From the NCBI GenBank assembly GCA_945957335.1, contig CAMFLJ010000024.1, positions 1 through 20,260 of the forward strand: a stretch of 20,260 nt of DNA, given 5' to 3'. The DNA comes from an uncultured Actinomycetes bacterium. Lineage in GTDB: Bacteria; Actinomycetota; Acidimicrobiia; Acidimicrobiales; Acidimicrobilacustridaceae. Positions 14,943 through 20,260 of the stretch are shown here, one piece after another. Position numbers and translations under genes: made by a program. The notes beneath the pieces were generated by a model that was not told the DNA's origin, did not search any database, and saw nothing but the letters and a program-made list of their open reading frames with translations. Numbering within the stretch: position 1 is the first letter of the stretch; each line of letters starts with the position of its first letter.

Positions 14943-15674
14943 GTGGAGCCCGCCCAGGTCGCGCTCGTCGCGGTCGCCGTCTTCACCTCGGCGGCCATCC
15001 AGAGCACGACCGGCTTCGGGTTCGCCCTGCTCGCGGTGCCCCTGATGGCCGTCGTGATCCCCGCGGAGGAGGCCGTCGTCCTCTCCGGGCTGTTCTCGCT
15101 GCTCACGGCGTCGACCCAGGCGCTCACCCAGCGGGCCCACGCGGTGCGGCCGGTGGCGGCCCGGATGCTGGTGGGGGCCCTGGTCGGCGCACCGGTGGGC
15201 CTGGCCATCCTCAGCGTCACCACCGGGCGCCAGCTGCGCTTCTTCCTGGCGGCGGTGATCTTCGCCTTCCTGGTGCTGACCGTGCGGGGCTTCACCCTGC
15301 ACCGGGCGGGCCGGGCGGTCGACCTCGGGGCGGGCGCGGTGGCCGGCGTGCTCAACACGTCGCTCTCCACCAACGGGCCGCCGATCGTGATGGCCCTGCA
15401 CGCCCGTGAGCTCCCGCCCGACCCCTTCCGCGCGACCATCGCGGCCGTCTTCACCGGCTCGAACGTGATCGCCGTGGTGCTGTTCACCGCCACCGGGCGC
15501 TACGACGCCGACTCGCTCACCCTCTTCGCCGTGGCGCTGCCCGCGCTGGGGCTCGGCTACCTCGTCGGCTCGCGGTTCCGGCGCCGCTTCGACGCCGCCG
15601 CGTTCCGGCGCCTCACCCTGTGGCTGCTCGGGCTGACCGGCGTGGTCACGCTCGTGGGTGCCGTCCTGGCGTGA
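14943..15674 (+). CDS. TauE/SafE family anion permease (sulfite exporter family)
   Basis: This 243-residue protein is hydrophobic with about 7-8 membrane segments in two repeated halves. The first half opens with QSTTGFGFALLAVPLM and the second with GAVAGVLNTSLSTNGPPIVM, the paired signature of the TauE/SafE (DUF81) family. Members move sulfite, sulfoacetate or other small organic anions across the inner membrane; the substrate here is unknown. The start is GTG 14943, 11 bases after lysA, without a clear ribosome binding site, so it probably relies on translation from upstream. It converges with the MDMPI-type gene, with only 4 bases between the stop codons and no hairpin. Its link to lysine synthesis is not obvious and may be positional only. 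Confidence 0.87.
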   Translation: MEPAQVALVAVAVFTSAAIQSTTGFGFALLAVPLMAVVIPAEEAVVLSGLFSLLTASTQALTQRAHAVRPVAARMLVGALVGAPVGLAILSVTTGRQLRFFLAAVIFAFLVLTVRGFTLHRAGRAVDLGAGAVAGVLNTSLSTNGPPIVMALHARELPPDPFRATIAAVFTGSNVIAVVLFTATGRYDADSLTLFAVALPALGLGYLVGSRFRRRFDAAAFRRLTLWLLGLTGVVTLVGAVLA

Positions 15675-15678
15675 CCGG

Positions 15679-16347
15679 TCAGGGCTCGCGCAGCGAGGTG
15701 CGGGGGAGCGGGAGGTGGGCGTCGACGGTCTCCACGTAGGCCGCGCCACCGCCGGTGCCGGGGACGGCGAGCAGCTCCTCGGCGGTGCGGCGGCTGCCCA
15801 CCGTGCGGAACGCCTCCCACGCCGACGCGCGGATCGTCCAGCCCGGTTCGGCGTCGTGGCTCGACCACGTGCCCTCCGGTGCCTCGACCACGACGGCGCC
15901 GAGGCCCCGCTCGACGAGCCCCGCGGAGATCGCCTCGAGCGCGGCGGGCAGCACGAGGTCGGCCTCGAGGGCGGTGTGGTCGGGGCGCCCCACCGCGGCA
16001 CGCAGGTCGTGCTCGTGCGTGGCGAGGTCGTCGAGCAGCACGGCGGTGGCCGACAGCACGCCGCCGATGACCTCGTCGAGGCCGGCCCACTCGGCGGCCA
16101 GCTCGGCCACCGGCTGGCCCCGGCGCGCCGCCAGCAGGCCGTCGAGCCACGCCTGCTGGTCGCCGGCGGGCAGGTCGCCCACCGCGATCGCCGCCGGGAT
16201 GGCCACGTTGTGGGCGAGCAGGTCGTGGACGGTCCACTCCGGGCACGAAGGCACGGGCGTGGCCAGCCCGCCGGCGTCGAGGTCGAGGGCGATGGCGCAC
16301 ATGCGGTCGCGCACGGCCCGGTAGGCGTCGAGAAGGTCGGTCCCCAT
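15679..16347 (-). CDS. MDMPI (mycothiol-dependent maleylpyruvate isomerase) N-domain protein
   Basis: The 222-residue protein starts with the actinobacterial DinB-like helical domain: a first helix, then PVPSCPEWTVHDLLAHNV (31-48) and, after the third helix, LATHEHDLRAAVGRPD (108-123). H46 and residues of the THEHD segment match the metal-ligand positions of the family. Members are often annotated as maleylpyruvate isomerase or TIGR03083-type proteins. Some use mycothiol, but most have no proven reaction, so the name should not be read as a function. The C-terminal third (about 140-222) looks like the small second domain found in many homologues. ATG 16347 has no ribosome binding site but lies 8 bases after TAGGTT, so it is probably leaderless. 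It follows heme oxygenase on the same strand behind a hairpin, so it is likely a separate unit. Confidence 0.8.
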   Translation of the reverse strand: MGTDLLDAYRAVRDRMCAIALDLDAGGLATPVPSCPEWTVHDLLAHNVAIPAAIAVGDLPAGDQQAWLDGLLAARRGQPVAELAAEWAGLDEVIGGVLSATAVLLDDLATHEHDLRAAVGRPDHTALEADLVLPAALEAISAGLVERGLGAVVVEAPEGTWSSHDAEPGWTIRASAWEAFRTVGSRRTAEELLAVPGTGGGAAYVETVDAHLPLPRTSLREP

Positions 16348-16355
16348 GGGCCCGC

Positions 16356-16361
16356 AACCTA
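16356..16361 (-). promoter_or_regulatory. Putative -10 element of the MDMPI-type gene (leaderless)
   Basis: On the minus strand TAGGTT is 8 bases before the ATG at 16347. No Shine-Dalgarno is present in between, and the heme oxygenase terminator ends about 18 bases upstream. Confidence 0.5.
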
Positions 16362-16378
16362 GGGCCGGGCGGCGGTGG

Positions 16379-16395
16379 GCGCTCCGCCGGAGCGC
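16379..16395 (-). terminator. Hairpin terminator of heme oxygenase
   Basis: GCGCTCC and GGAGCGC are perfect 7-base arms around a 3-base loop, beginning 2 bases after the heme oxygenase stop on the minus strand. There is no T tract. It separates the iron-regulated gene from the MDMPI-type gene. Confidence 0.6.
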
Positions 16396-16397
16396 GC

Positions 16398-17048
16398 TCA
16401 GCCCGAGAGGCCCTCGAGCACCGCGGTGTTGTGCCGGTAGGCCTCGAGCACCTCGTCGACGATGCGCTCGCGCTCGTCGCTCGACCACGCGGCGGCGTCG
16501 AGGCGCCGGCGGTAGCCCTCCTTGAACGCCTTGAGGTCGCCCAGCTCGTCGAACACGTAGAACGAGGTGCCGGCGCTGCCCTCGAAGCCGTAGGTGCGGT
16601 CGACGATGCGGCGGATCACCTGGCCGCCCGAGAGGTCGCCGAGGTAGCGGACGTACTGGTGGGCCACGAACCCGCCGGCCCAGCCGGTGGCGACCTCGCG
16701 GATGCGGTCGCAGTAGGCACGGGTCTCGGCGGTGGGGGAGACCTGGGCGGCCCAGTCGGGGCCGAGGAGCGCGGTGAGGTCGGCGCGCAGGGCCGGCCCG
16801 CGGTGCAGTGCGGGGAAGACGAAGGCCGCCCCGACGGGGTCGTCGGCGACGGAGAGCTCGACCTCCTCGAGCACCTCGTAGGCGAAGTGGTGCTGGGCGA
16901 CGAGGTCGGCGTAGCGGTCGACGCCGAGGTGCCCGCCGAGGAGGTCCTGCATGAACCGCGAGTGCTCGGCGTGCTGGTGGGCGTCCCACGACGCCGCCTT
17001 GATGGCCTCCGAGAACGTCGTCGTGGGGTCGGTCTGGGTCAGGGCCAC
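16398..17048 (-). CDS. hmuO: Biliverdin-producing heme oxygenase (HmuO type)
   Basis: The 216-residue cytoplasmic enzyme opens heme to biliverdin, CO and free iron, using oxygen and electrons from a reductase. It aligns along its whole length with corynebacterial HmuO (215 residues). H24 in WDAHQHAEHSRFM is the proximal heme ligand, and YVRYLGDLSGGQV (132-144) is the distal helix with D138 at the position of the catalytic Asp and the flexible glycines beside it. The start is GTG 17048, preceded 4 bases upstream by a perfect AGGAGG. An upstream in-frame GTG near 17102 would add 18 residues without family similarity and is rejected. The gene diverges from a heme-import operon and shares a control region with an iron box, so iron released from imported heme is its likely product. 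Confidence 0.95.
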   Translation of the reverse strand: MALTQTDPTTTFSEAIKAASWDAHQHAEHSRFMQDLLGGHLGVDRYADLVAQHHFAYEVLEEVELSVADDPVGAAFVFPALHRGPALRADLTALLGPDWAAQVSPTAETRAYCDRIREVATGWAGGFVAHQYVRYLGDLSGGQVIRRIVDRTYGFEGSAGTSFYVFDELGDLKAFKEGYRRRLDAAAWSSDERERIVDEVLEAYRHNTAVLEGLSG

Positions 17049-17098
17049 CGGGCCTCCTGGTGGTCGCGGGCCGGGGTGCCGGCTCCGTGTCGCGGGTT

Positions 17099-17117
17099 TC
17101 ACGACGGATTGTCGTGA
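17099..17117. promoter_or_regulatory. Inverted repeat in the heme oxygenase leader
   Basis: TCACGAC and GTCGTGA are perfect 7-base arms around a 5-base spacer. The site falls in the predicted untranslated leader of heme oxygenase, between its promoter and the GTG start, and upstream of the plus-strand promoter. It could be a second operator or an RNA hairpin; nothing in the sequence decides which. Confidence 0.4.
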
Positions 17118-17122
17118 TCATC

Positions 17123-17152
17123 TTGCCACATCTCGTCGCTCGGTCGTAAGGT
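17123..17152 (+). promoter_or_regulatory. Putative promoter of the heme-uptake operon
   Basis: TTGCCA (17123-17128) and TAAGGT (17147-17152) have the form of -35 and -10 elements with an 18-base spacer. Transcription would start near 17158, placing the iron box just downstream of the start and leaving a leader of about 80 bases. The -10 overlaps that of the opposite promoter. Confidence 0.5.
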
Positions 17153-17176
17153 ACCAACAGACCAGATATTAGGCAA
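17148..17176 (-). promoter_or_regulatory. Putative promoter of heme oxygenase
   Basis: On the minus strand TTGCCT (17176-17171) and TACCTT (17153-17148) are separated by exactly 17 bases, the best housekeeping-type promoter in the window. The -35 lies within the iron box, so a bound repressor would block RNA polymerase directly. The leader is about 90 bases. Confidence 0.6.
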
Positions 17177-17187
17177 GCCTAACAACC
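17169..17187. promoter_or_regulatory. IdeR/DtxR-type iron box
   Basis: The core TTAGGC, AA, GCCTAA (17169-17182) is a perfect inverted repeat within a 19-base site that matches the DtxR/IdeR consensus (TWAGGTTAGSCTAACCTWA) at 13 positions by eye. DtxR and IdeR bind with ferrous iron and repress iron-uptake genes. Position between heme oxygenase and the heme importer, over the heme oxygenase -35, supports the call. Confidence 0.75.
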
Positions 17188-17236
17188 GCTCCGGGAACCG
17201 ATCCGGGCGGGTGGCACGGCGCGATGGAGGGCCTCG

Positions 17237-18142
17237 ATGGAGAGCCGGACGACGGTGGAGCAGCAGGGTCGGCGGGATCGTCGCCGGGGAGCGGGCGCCC
17301 TGGTGGCGACCGTGCTCGTGGCGGCGGTCGGGCTCGGGACGCTGCTGGCGACGACCGCCGCCGAGGTGGCCGACCCGACGCCGGCGCTGGCCCAGGGCTG
17401 CTCGCCCCGGCTCTCGGTGTCGAGGACCACCGGCCTGGCCCCGACGGGGGAGACGGTCACCGTCTCGGGCTCGTGCTTCGACGTGAACAAGGGCGTGTAC
17501 GTGGCCTTCTGCGTCGTGCCCCCGCCCGGCACGGTGCCCACCCCGTGCGGCGGCGGCGTCGACATGGGCGGGGCCAACGGCCTCTCCCACTGGATCTCGT
17601 CGAACCCGCCGCCCCAGGGGGTCGGGCTCACCACGCCCTACGGCGCCGGCGGCACCTTCACCGTCACCATGCGGCCGTCGAGCCAGCTCAACGCGTCCGT
17701 CGACTGCCGCCGGGTGAGCTGCGCCATCGTCACCCGCAACGACCACACCCGGGCCGGCGACCGCTCGCAGGACGTCATCGTCCCGGTGACCTTCGCCGCC
17801 GACCCGGCCCCGGCCCCGACCGCCCCCGCCCTCCCCGCGCTGCCGGGCCCGCCCGCCCTCGCCGCGCCGCCGGCCGAGGCCGACGCCACCACGGCGCCGG
17901 AGGCGGAGGAGACCACGACCACCACGACGGCTCCCGAGGTCGCTCCCACCACGGCCACCACCGCGACGGCGCCGGCCGACGACGACCAGCTCGCGGCGGC
18001 GTCGGTCTCCTCCGGCAGCGACGGGCCCGCGGCCACCGTGGCGGTCGCGCTCGGGGCCGTCGCCATCCTCGTCGCCGTGGCCGGAGGTGGTTGGTGGGCG
18101 CTGCGGCGGCGGCCCGCCGAGACCGACGGGAGCGCGCCGTGA
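17237..18142 (+). CDS. Secreted, membrane-anchored protein with neocarzinostatin-like domain; candidate surface heme receptor
   Basis: The 301-residue protein has an Arg-rich N-terminus, a hydrophobic signal segment (19-41) and a likely signal peptidase site after ALA (52). A beta-rich domain follows (about 55-187), then a Pro/Ala/Thr-rich stalk (188-250), one membrane helix (about 265-288) and a short basic tail. The domain opens LSVSRTTGLAPTGETVTVSG and contains C92-x11-C104 and C157-x4-C162. These match the order and rough spacing of the two disulfides of neocarzinostatin (Cys37-47, Cys88-93), with a similar VDC....C segment. A third pair, C55 and C80, is extra. Neocarzinostatin-type folds hold a hydrophobic ligand in a cleft. 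As first gene of an iron-box-controlled heme operon it probably captures heme outside the cell and passes it to HmuT. It is not an HtaA domain. GGAGGG lies 5 bases before ATG 17237. Fold and heme role are inferences. Confidence 0.75.
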   Translation: MESRTTVEQQGRRDRRRGAGALVATVLVAAVGLGTLLATTAAEVADPTPALAQGCSPRLSVSRTTGLAPTGETVTVSGSCFDVNKGVYVAFCVVPPPGTVPTPCGGGVDMGGANGLSHWISSNPPPQGVGLTTPYGAGGTFTVTMRPSSQLNASVDCRRVSCAIVTRNDHTRAGDRSQDVIVPVTFAADPAPAPTAPALPALPGPPALAAPPAEADATTAPEAEETTTTTTAPEVAPTTATTATAPADDDQLAAASVSSGSDGPAATVAVALGAVAILVAVAGGGWWALRRRPAETDGSAP

Positions 18143-19140
18143 CCCGCTCGCGACGCCGGCTCGCCGTCCCCGGCCTCGCCCTGCTCGCGGCCGTCGTGCT
18201 CGCCACGGCCGGGTGCGGGCGGGCGAGCGTGGGGTCGTCGGCCTCCGCCGGCTCCACCGCCCTGGTGCCGGTGGCCGAGGCGCCTTCGCCCGAGCTGCCC
18301 GTCACCGTGGCCTCGGCCGACGGGCGGGAGGTCACCGTCACCGACGCCGACCGCATCCTCCCGCTCTGGGGGAACCTCAACGAGATCGTGTTCACCCTGG
18401 GCCTCGGTGACCGGGTGGTCGGGCGCGACGTCGCCGCCGACTTCCCCGGCACCGAGGGCCTCCCGGTCGTGACCGATGCCCACGACGTGTCGGCCGAGTC
18501 GGCCCTGTCGCTGCACCCCACCGTGGTGTTCGCCCAGACCGACACCGGCCCGCCCGAGGCCCTGCAGCAGATCCGCGACGCCGGCGTCCCCGTGGTGCTG
18601 CTCGACCCACCCACGAGCATCGACGACATCCCCGCCCGCATCCGCACCGTGGCCGCCGCGCTCGGCGTGCCCGCCGCGGGCGAGGCGCTGGTGCAGCGCA
18701 CCGAGGCCCAGATCGCCTCGGCCCGCCGGGCGATCCCCGCCGGCGACCGGCCCACCGTGGCGTTCCTCTACCTTCGGGGGTCGGCCGGGGTTTACCTGCT
18801 CGGCGGGCCCGGCTCCGGTGCCGACTCGATGATCGAGGCCGCCGGCGGCGAGGACGCCGGCACCCGCATCGGGCTGGCCAACCCCTTCACCCCGCTCACC
18901 AGCGAGGCGCTCGTGGAGGCCGCGCCCGACGTGCTGCTGCTCACCGACAGCGGGCTCGCATCCGTCGGGGGCATCGACGCGCTGCTCGCCATGCCGGGCA
19001 TCGCCCAGACCCCGGCGGCCCGCGACCGCCGGGTGGTCACCGTCGACGACGGGGTCCTCTACAGCTTCGGCTCGCGCACGCCCGAGGCGCTGGCCGAGCT
19101 GATCCCCCGCATCCACGCCACGGGGCAGGGCCCGTCGTGA
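18139..19140 (+). CDS. hmuT: Heme ABC transporter substrate-binding lipoprotein
   Basis: The 333-residue protein has a lipoprotein signal peptide with the modified cysteine at C26 (LATAGC; Thr at -3 is unusual), then a linker and two lobes of the helical-backbone periplasmic-binding fold (about 53-330). LWGNLNEIVFTLGLGDRVVGRD (76-97) is the usual first-lobe segment of heme and siderophore binders. Heme specificity is suggested by H115 in TDAHDVSAES and Y211-L-R213. From memory, corynebacterial HmuT binds heme with a His about 99 residues before a Tyr-x-Arg; here the gap is 96. It should take heme from the surface protein and deliver it to the permease. GTG 18139 overlaps the previous stop by 4 bases (GTGA), so translation is coupled. 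A siderophore binder is the main alternative. Confidence 0.9.
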   Translation: MTRSRRRLAVPGLALLAAVVLATAGCGRASVGSSASAGSTALVPVAEAPSPELPVTVASADGREVTVTDADRILPLWGNLNEIVFTLGLGDRVVGRDVAADFPGTEGLPVVTDAHDVSAESALSLHPTVVFAQTDTGPPEALQQIRDAGVPVVLLDPPTSIDDIPARIRTVAAALGVPAAGEALVQRTEAQIASARRAIPAGDRPTVAFLYLRGSAGVYLLGGPGSGADSMIEAAGGEDAGTRIGLANPFTPLTSEALVEAAPDVLLLTDSGLASVGGIDALLAMPGIAQTPAARDRRVVTVDDGVLYSFGSRTPEALAELIPRIHATGQGPS

Positions 19141-20258
19141 CCGCGATCGACCAGGTGCCCGGGCGGGTGCCCGACGGTCTGCCCGACGAGCTCCCCGACC
19201 TCGAGCACGTGGTGGCCGCCGCCCGGCCCCGGGTGCGCCCGGCCACGCTCATCGTCGGCCTCGGCGTCGGCCTGGTGGTGGCCTGCCTGGCCGCCGCCGC
19301 CATCGGGGCCTACGAGGTGCCGCCGCTCGAGGTCGTCGGTTCGGTGCTGCACCGCATCGGGATCGAGGTCGGGCCGGTGCCCGTGGGCGTCGGCGAGTCG
19401 GTGCTCTGGGACATCCGGTTCCCGCGCGTGGCCCTGGCGCTGCTCGTGGGCGGGTCGCTCGGCTGTGCCGGCGCCGCCATGCAGGGCACGTTCTCGAACC
19501 CGCTGGCCGAGCCCGGCATCGTCGGAGTGTCGTCCGGCGCCGCCGTGGGCGCGGTCACGGCCATCGTCCTCGGCGTCACCGCGCTGGGCACGTGGAGCAT
19601 CACCGCCGCCGCCTTCGCCGGCGGCCTCGTCACCGTGGCGGTCGTCTACCTCGCCGCCCGCGACGGCGGCCGCACCGAGGTGGTCACCCTCGTGCTCACG
19701 GGCGTCGCCGTGAACGCGCTCGCCGGTGCCCTGCTCGGGCTGTTGATGTTCGCCTCCACCGACGCGGAGCTGCGCTCGATCACGTTCTGGCAGCTCGGCA
19801 GCGTCGCCCAGGCGACGTGGCCCAAGGTCGCGGCCGTCGTGCCAGTGGCGGTGCTCGGTGGCCTCGCCGCGGTCGTGCTGGCCCCGAAGCTCGACCTGCT
19901 CGCCCTGGGCGAGCGGCCCGCCCGCCACCTCGGCGTCGACGTCGAGCGCCTGCGCCTCCAGATGCTCGTGATCGTGGCGCTGCTCACCGCCGCGGCGGTG
20001 GCCGTGAGCGGTGTGATCCTCTTCGTCGGGCTCGTCGTGCCCCACCTCGTTCGGATGCTCGTCGGCCCGGCCCACCGGGTGCTGGTGATCGCGTCCGGCC
20101 TGGCCGGCGCCCTGCTGCTCGTGGTGGCCGACCTCGTGGCCCGCACCGTCGCCGCGCCCTCGGAGATCCCCCTCGGGGTGCTCACCGCGCTCGTCGGGTC
20201 GCCGTTCTTCTTCTGGCTGCTGCGCCGCACCCGGGCCCGCCAGGGGGGCTGGGCGTGA
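19137..20258 (+). CDS. hmuU: Heme ABC transporter permease, FecCD family
   Basis: The 373-residue protein is a type II importer permease with about 9-10 membrane helices after a charged N-terminal extension of about 35 residues. FecCD signatures are present: RFPRVALALLVGGSLGCAGAAMQG (94-117), NPLAEPGIVGVSSGAAVGAV (121-140), the coupling segment near ALGERPARHLGVDVERLR that contacts the ATPase, and the C-terminal VSGVILFVGLVVPHLVR and PSEIPLGVLTALVGSPFFFWLL. It should form a homodimer that moves heme across the inner membrane. The GTG start 19137 overlaps the hmuT stop by 4 bases. Its own stop at 20256-20258 lies in another GTGA, where the ATPase gene probably starts. Sequence alone does not separate heme from siderophore or B12 permeases; the call rests on HmuT and heme oxygenase next door. 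Confidence 0.92.
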   Translation: MTAIDQVPGRVPDGLPDELPDLEHVVAAARPRVRPATLIVGLGVGLVVACLAAAAIGAYEVPPLEVVGSVLHRIGIEVGPVPVGVGESVLWDIRFPRVALALLVGGSLGCAGAAMQGTFSNPLAEPGIVGVSSGAAVGAVTAIVLGVTALGTWSITAAAFAGGLVTVAVVYLAARDGGRTEVVTLVLTGVAVNALAGALLGLLMFASTDAELRSITFWQLGSVAQATWPKVAAVVPVAVLGGLAAVVLAPKLDLLALGERPARHLGVDVERLRLQMLVIVALLTAAAVAVSGVILFVGLVVPHLVRMLVGPAHRVLVIASGLAGALLLVVADLVARTVAAPSEIPLGVLTALVGSPFFFWLLRRTRARQGGWA

Positions 20259-20260
20259 GG
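20255..20260 (+). CDS. hmuV: Probable start of the heme ABC transporter ATPase (partial, 2 codons)
   Basis: Only GTG AGG is inside the window. The GTG overlaps the hmuU stop as GTGA, exactly the junction used twice earlier in this operon, and the ATPase is the one missing transporter part. This is an inference from layout; no protein motif can be seen. Confidence 0.4.

Noticed and set aside
17049..17102. Longer heme oxygenase starting near 17102
   Set aside because: The added residues have no family similarity, and the perfect AGGAGG before GTG 17048 gives the known HmuO length.
17237..18142. Neocarzinostatin-like protein as part of an enediyne antibiotic cluster
   Set aside because: No polyketide synthase, tailoring or resistance genes are nearby; the neighbours are heme genes.
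17237..18142. HtaA heme-binding domain
   Set aside because: The domain is beta-rich with six cysteines and a neocarzinostatin-like C-x4-C; no HtaA sequence features were recognised.

Overview
The window is very GC-rich, densely coded DNA from an actinobacterial chromosome. Pointers to Actinomycetota are the strong G/C bias at third codon positions, GTG starts, an argS-lysA pair, a mycothiol-type (MDMPI-like) protein, an IdeR/DtxR-type iron box, an LCP protein with a LytR_C domain, and several promoters that look leaderless. The gene mix suggests Acidimicrobiia (Iamia-like), but that placement is an inference from style and not a proven assignment.

Layout. 1-1677: a truncated Fe-S protein (F420 hydrogenase/dehydrogenase beta-subunit type, minus strand) diverges from an acyl-CoA dehydrogenase, with a perfect palindromic operator between them. 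1775-4854: an LCP cell-wall ligase, then an acyl-CoA synthetase 2 bases later. 4870-7244 (minus): a translationally coupled DegT-type sugar aminotransferase and GT4-like glycosyltransferase, a small surface-glycan cassette. 7430-7504: tRNA-Arg(CCG) with its own promoter and a strong hairpin. 7615-11829 (minus): yccF, murA and an MMPL/RND exporter, each apparently a separate transcription unit. 12045-15674 (plus): argS, lysA and a TauE-type permease. 15679-16347 (minus): an MDMPI-type protein.

16398-20260 is the most interesting part, a heme-iron acquisition locus. Heme oxygenase (minus) diverges from a plus-strand operon: a secreted, membrane-anchored protein with a neocarzinostatin-like domain, a heme-binding lipoprotein (HmuT type), a FecCD permease (HmuU type), and probably the ATPase (HmuV) starting 6 bases before the window ends. 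The divergent promoters share a -10 region, and an IdeR/DtxR-like box covers the -35 of the heme oxygenase promoter. The proposed flow is capture of heme at the surface, hand-over to HmuT, import by HmuUV, and cleavage by heme oxygenase to release iron, all under iron control. The surface protein sits where corynebacteria place HtaA-type heme receptors but has a different fold. It is the best candidate for something undescribed.

No CRISPR array, insertion sequence, prophage, rRNA or attachment site was seen. Long open frames opposite the real genes are products of GC-biased codon use. Promoter, operator and terminator calls were read by eye.
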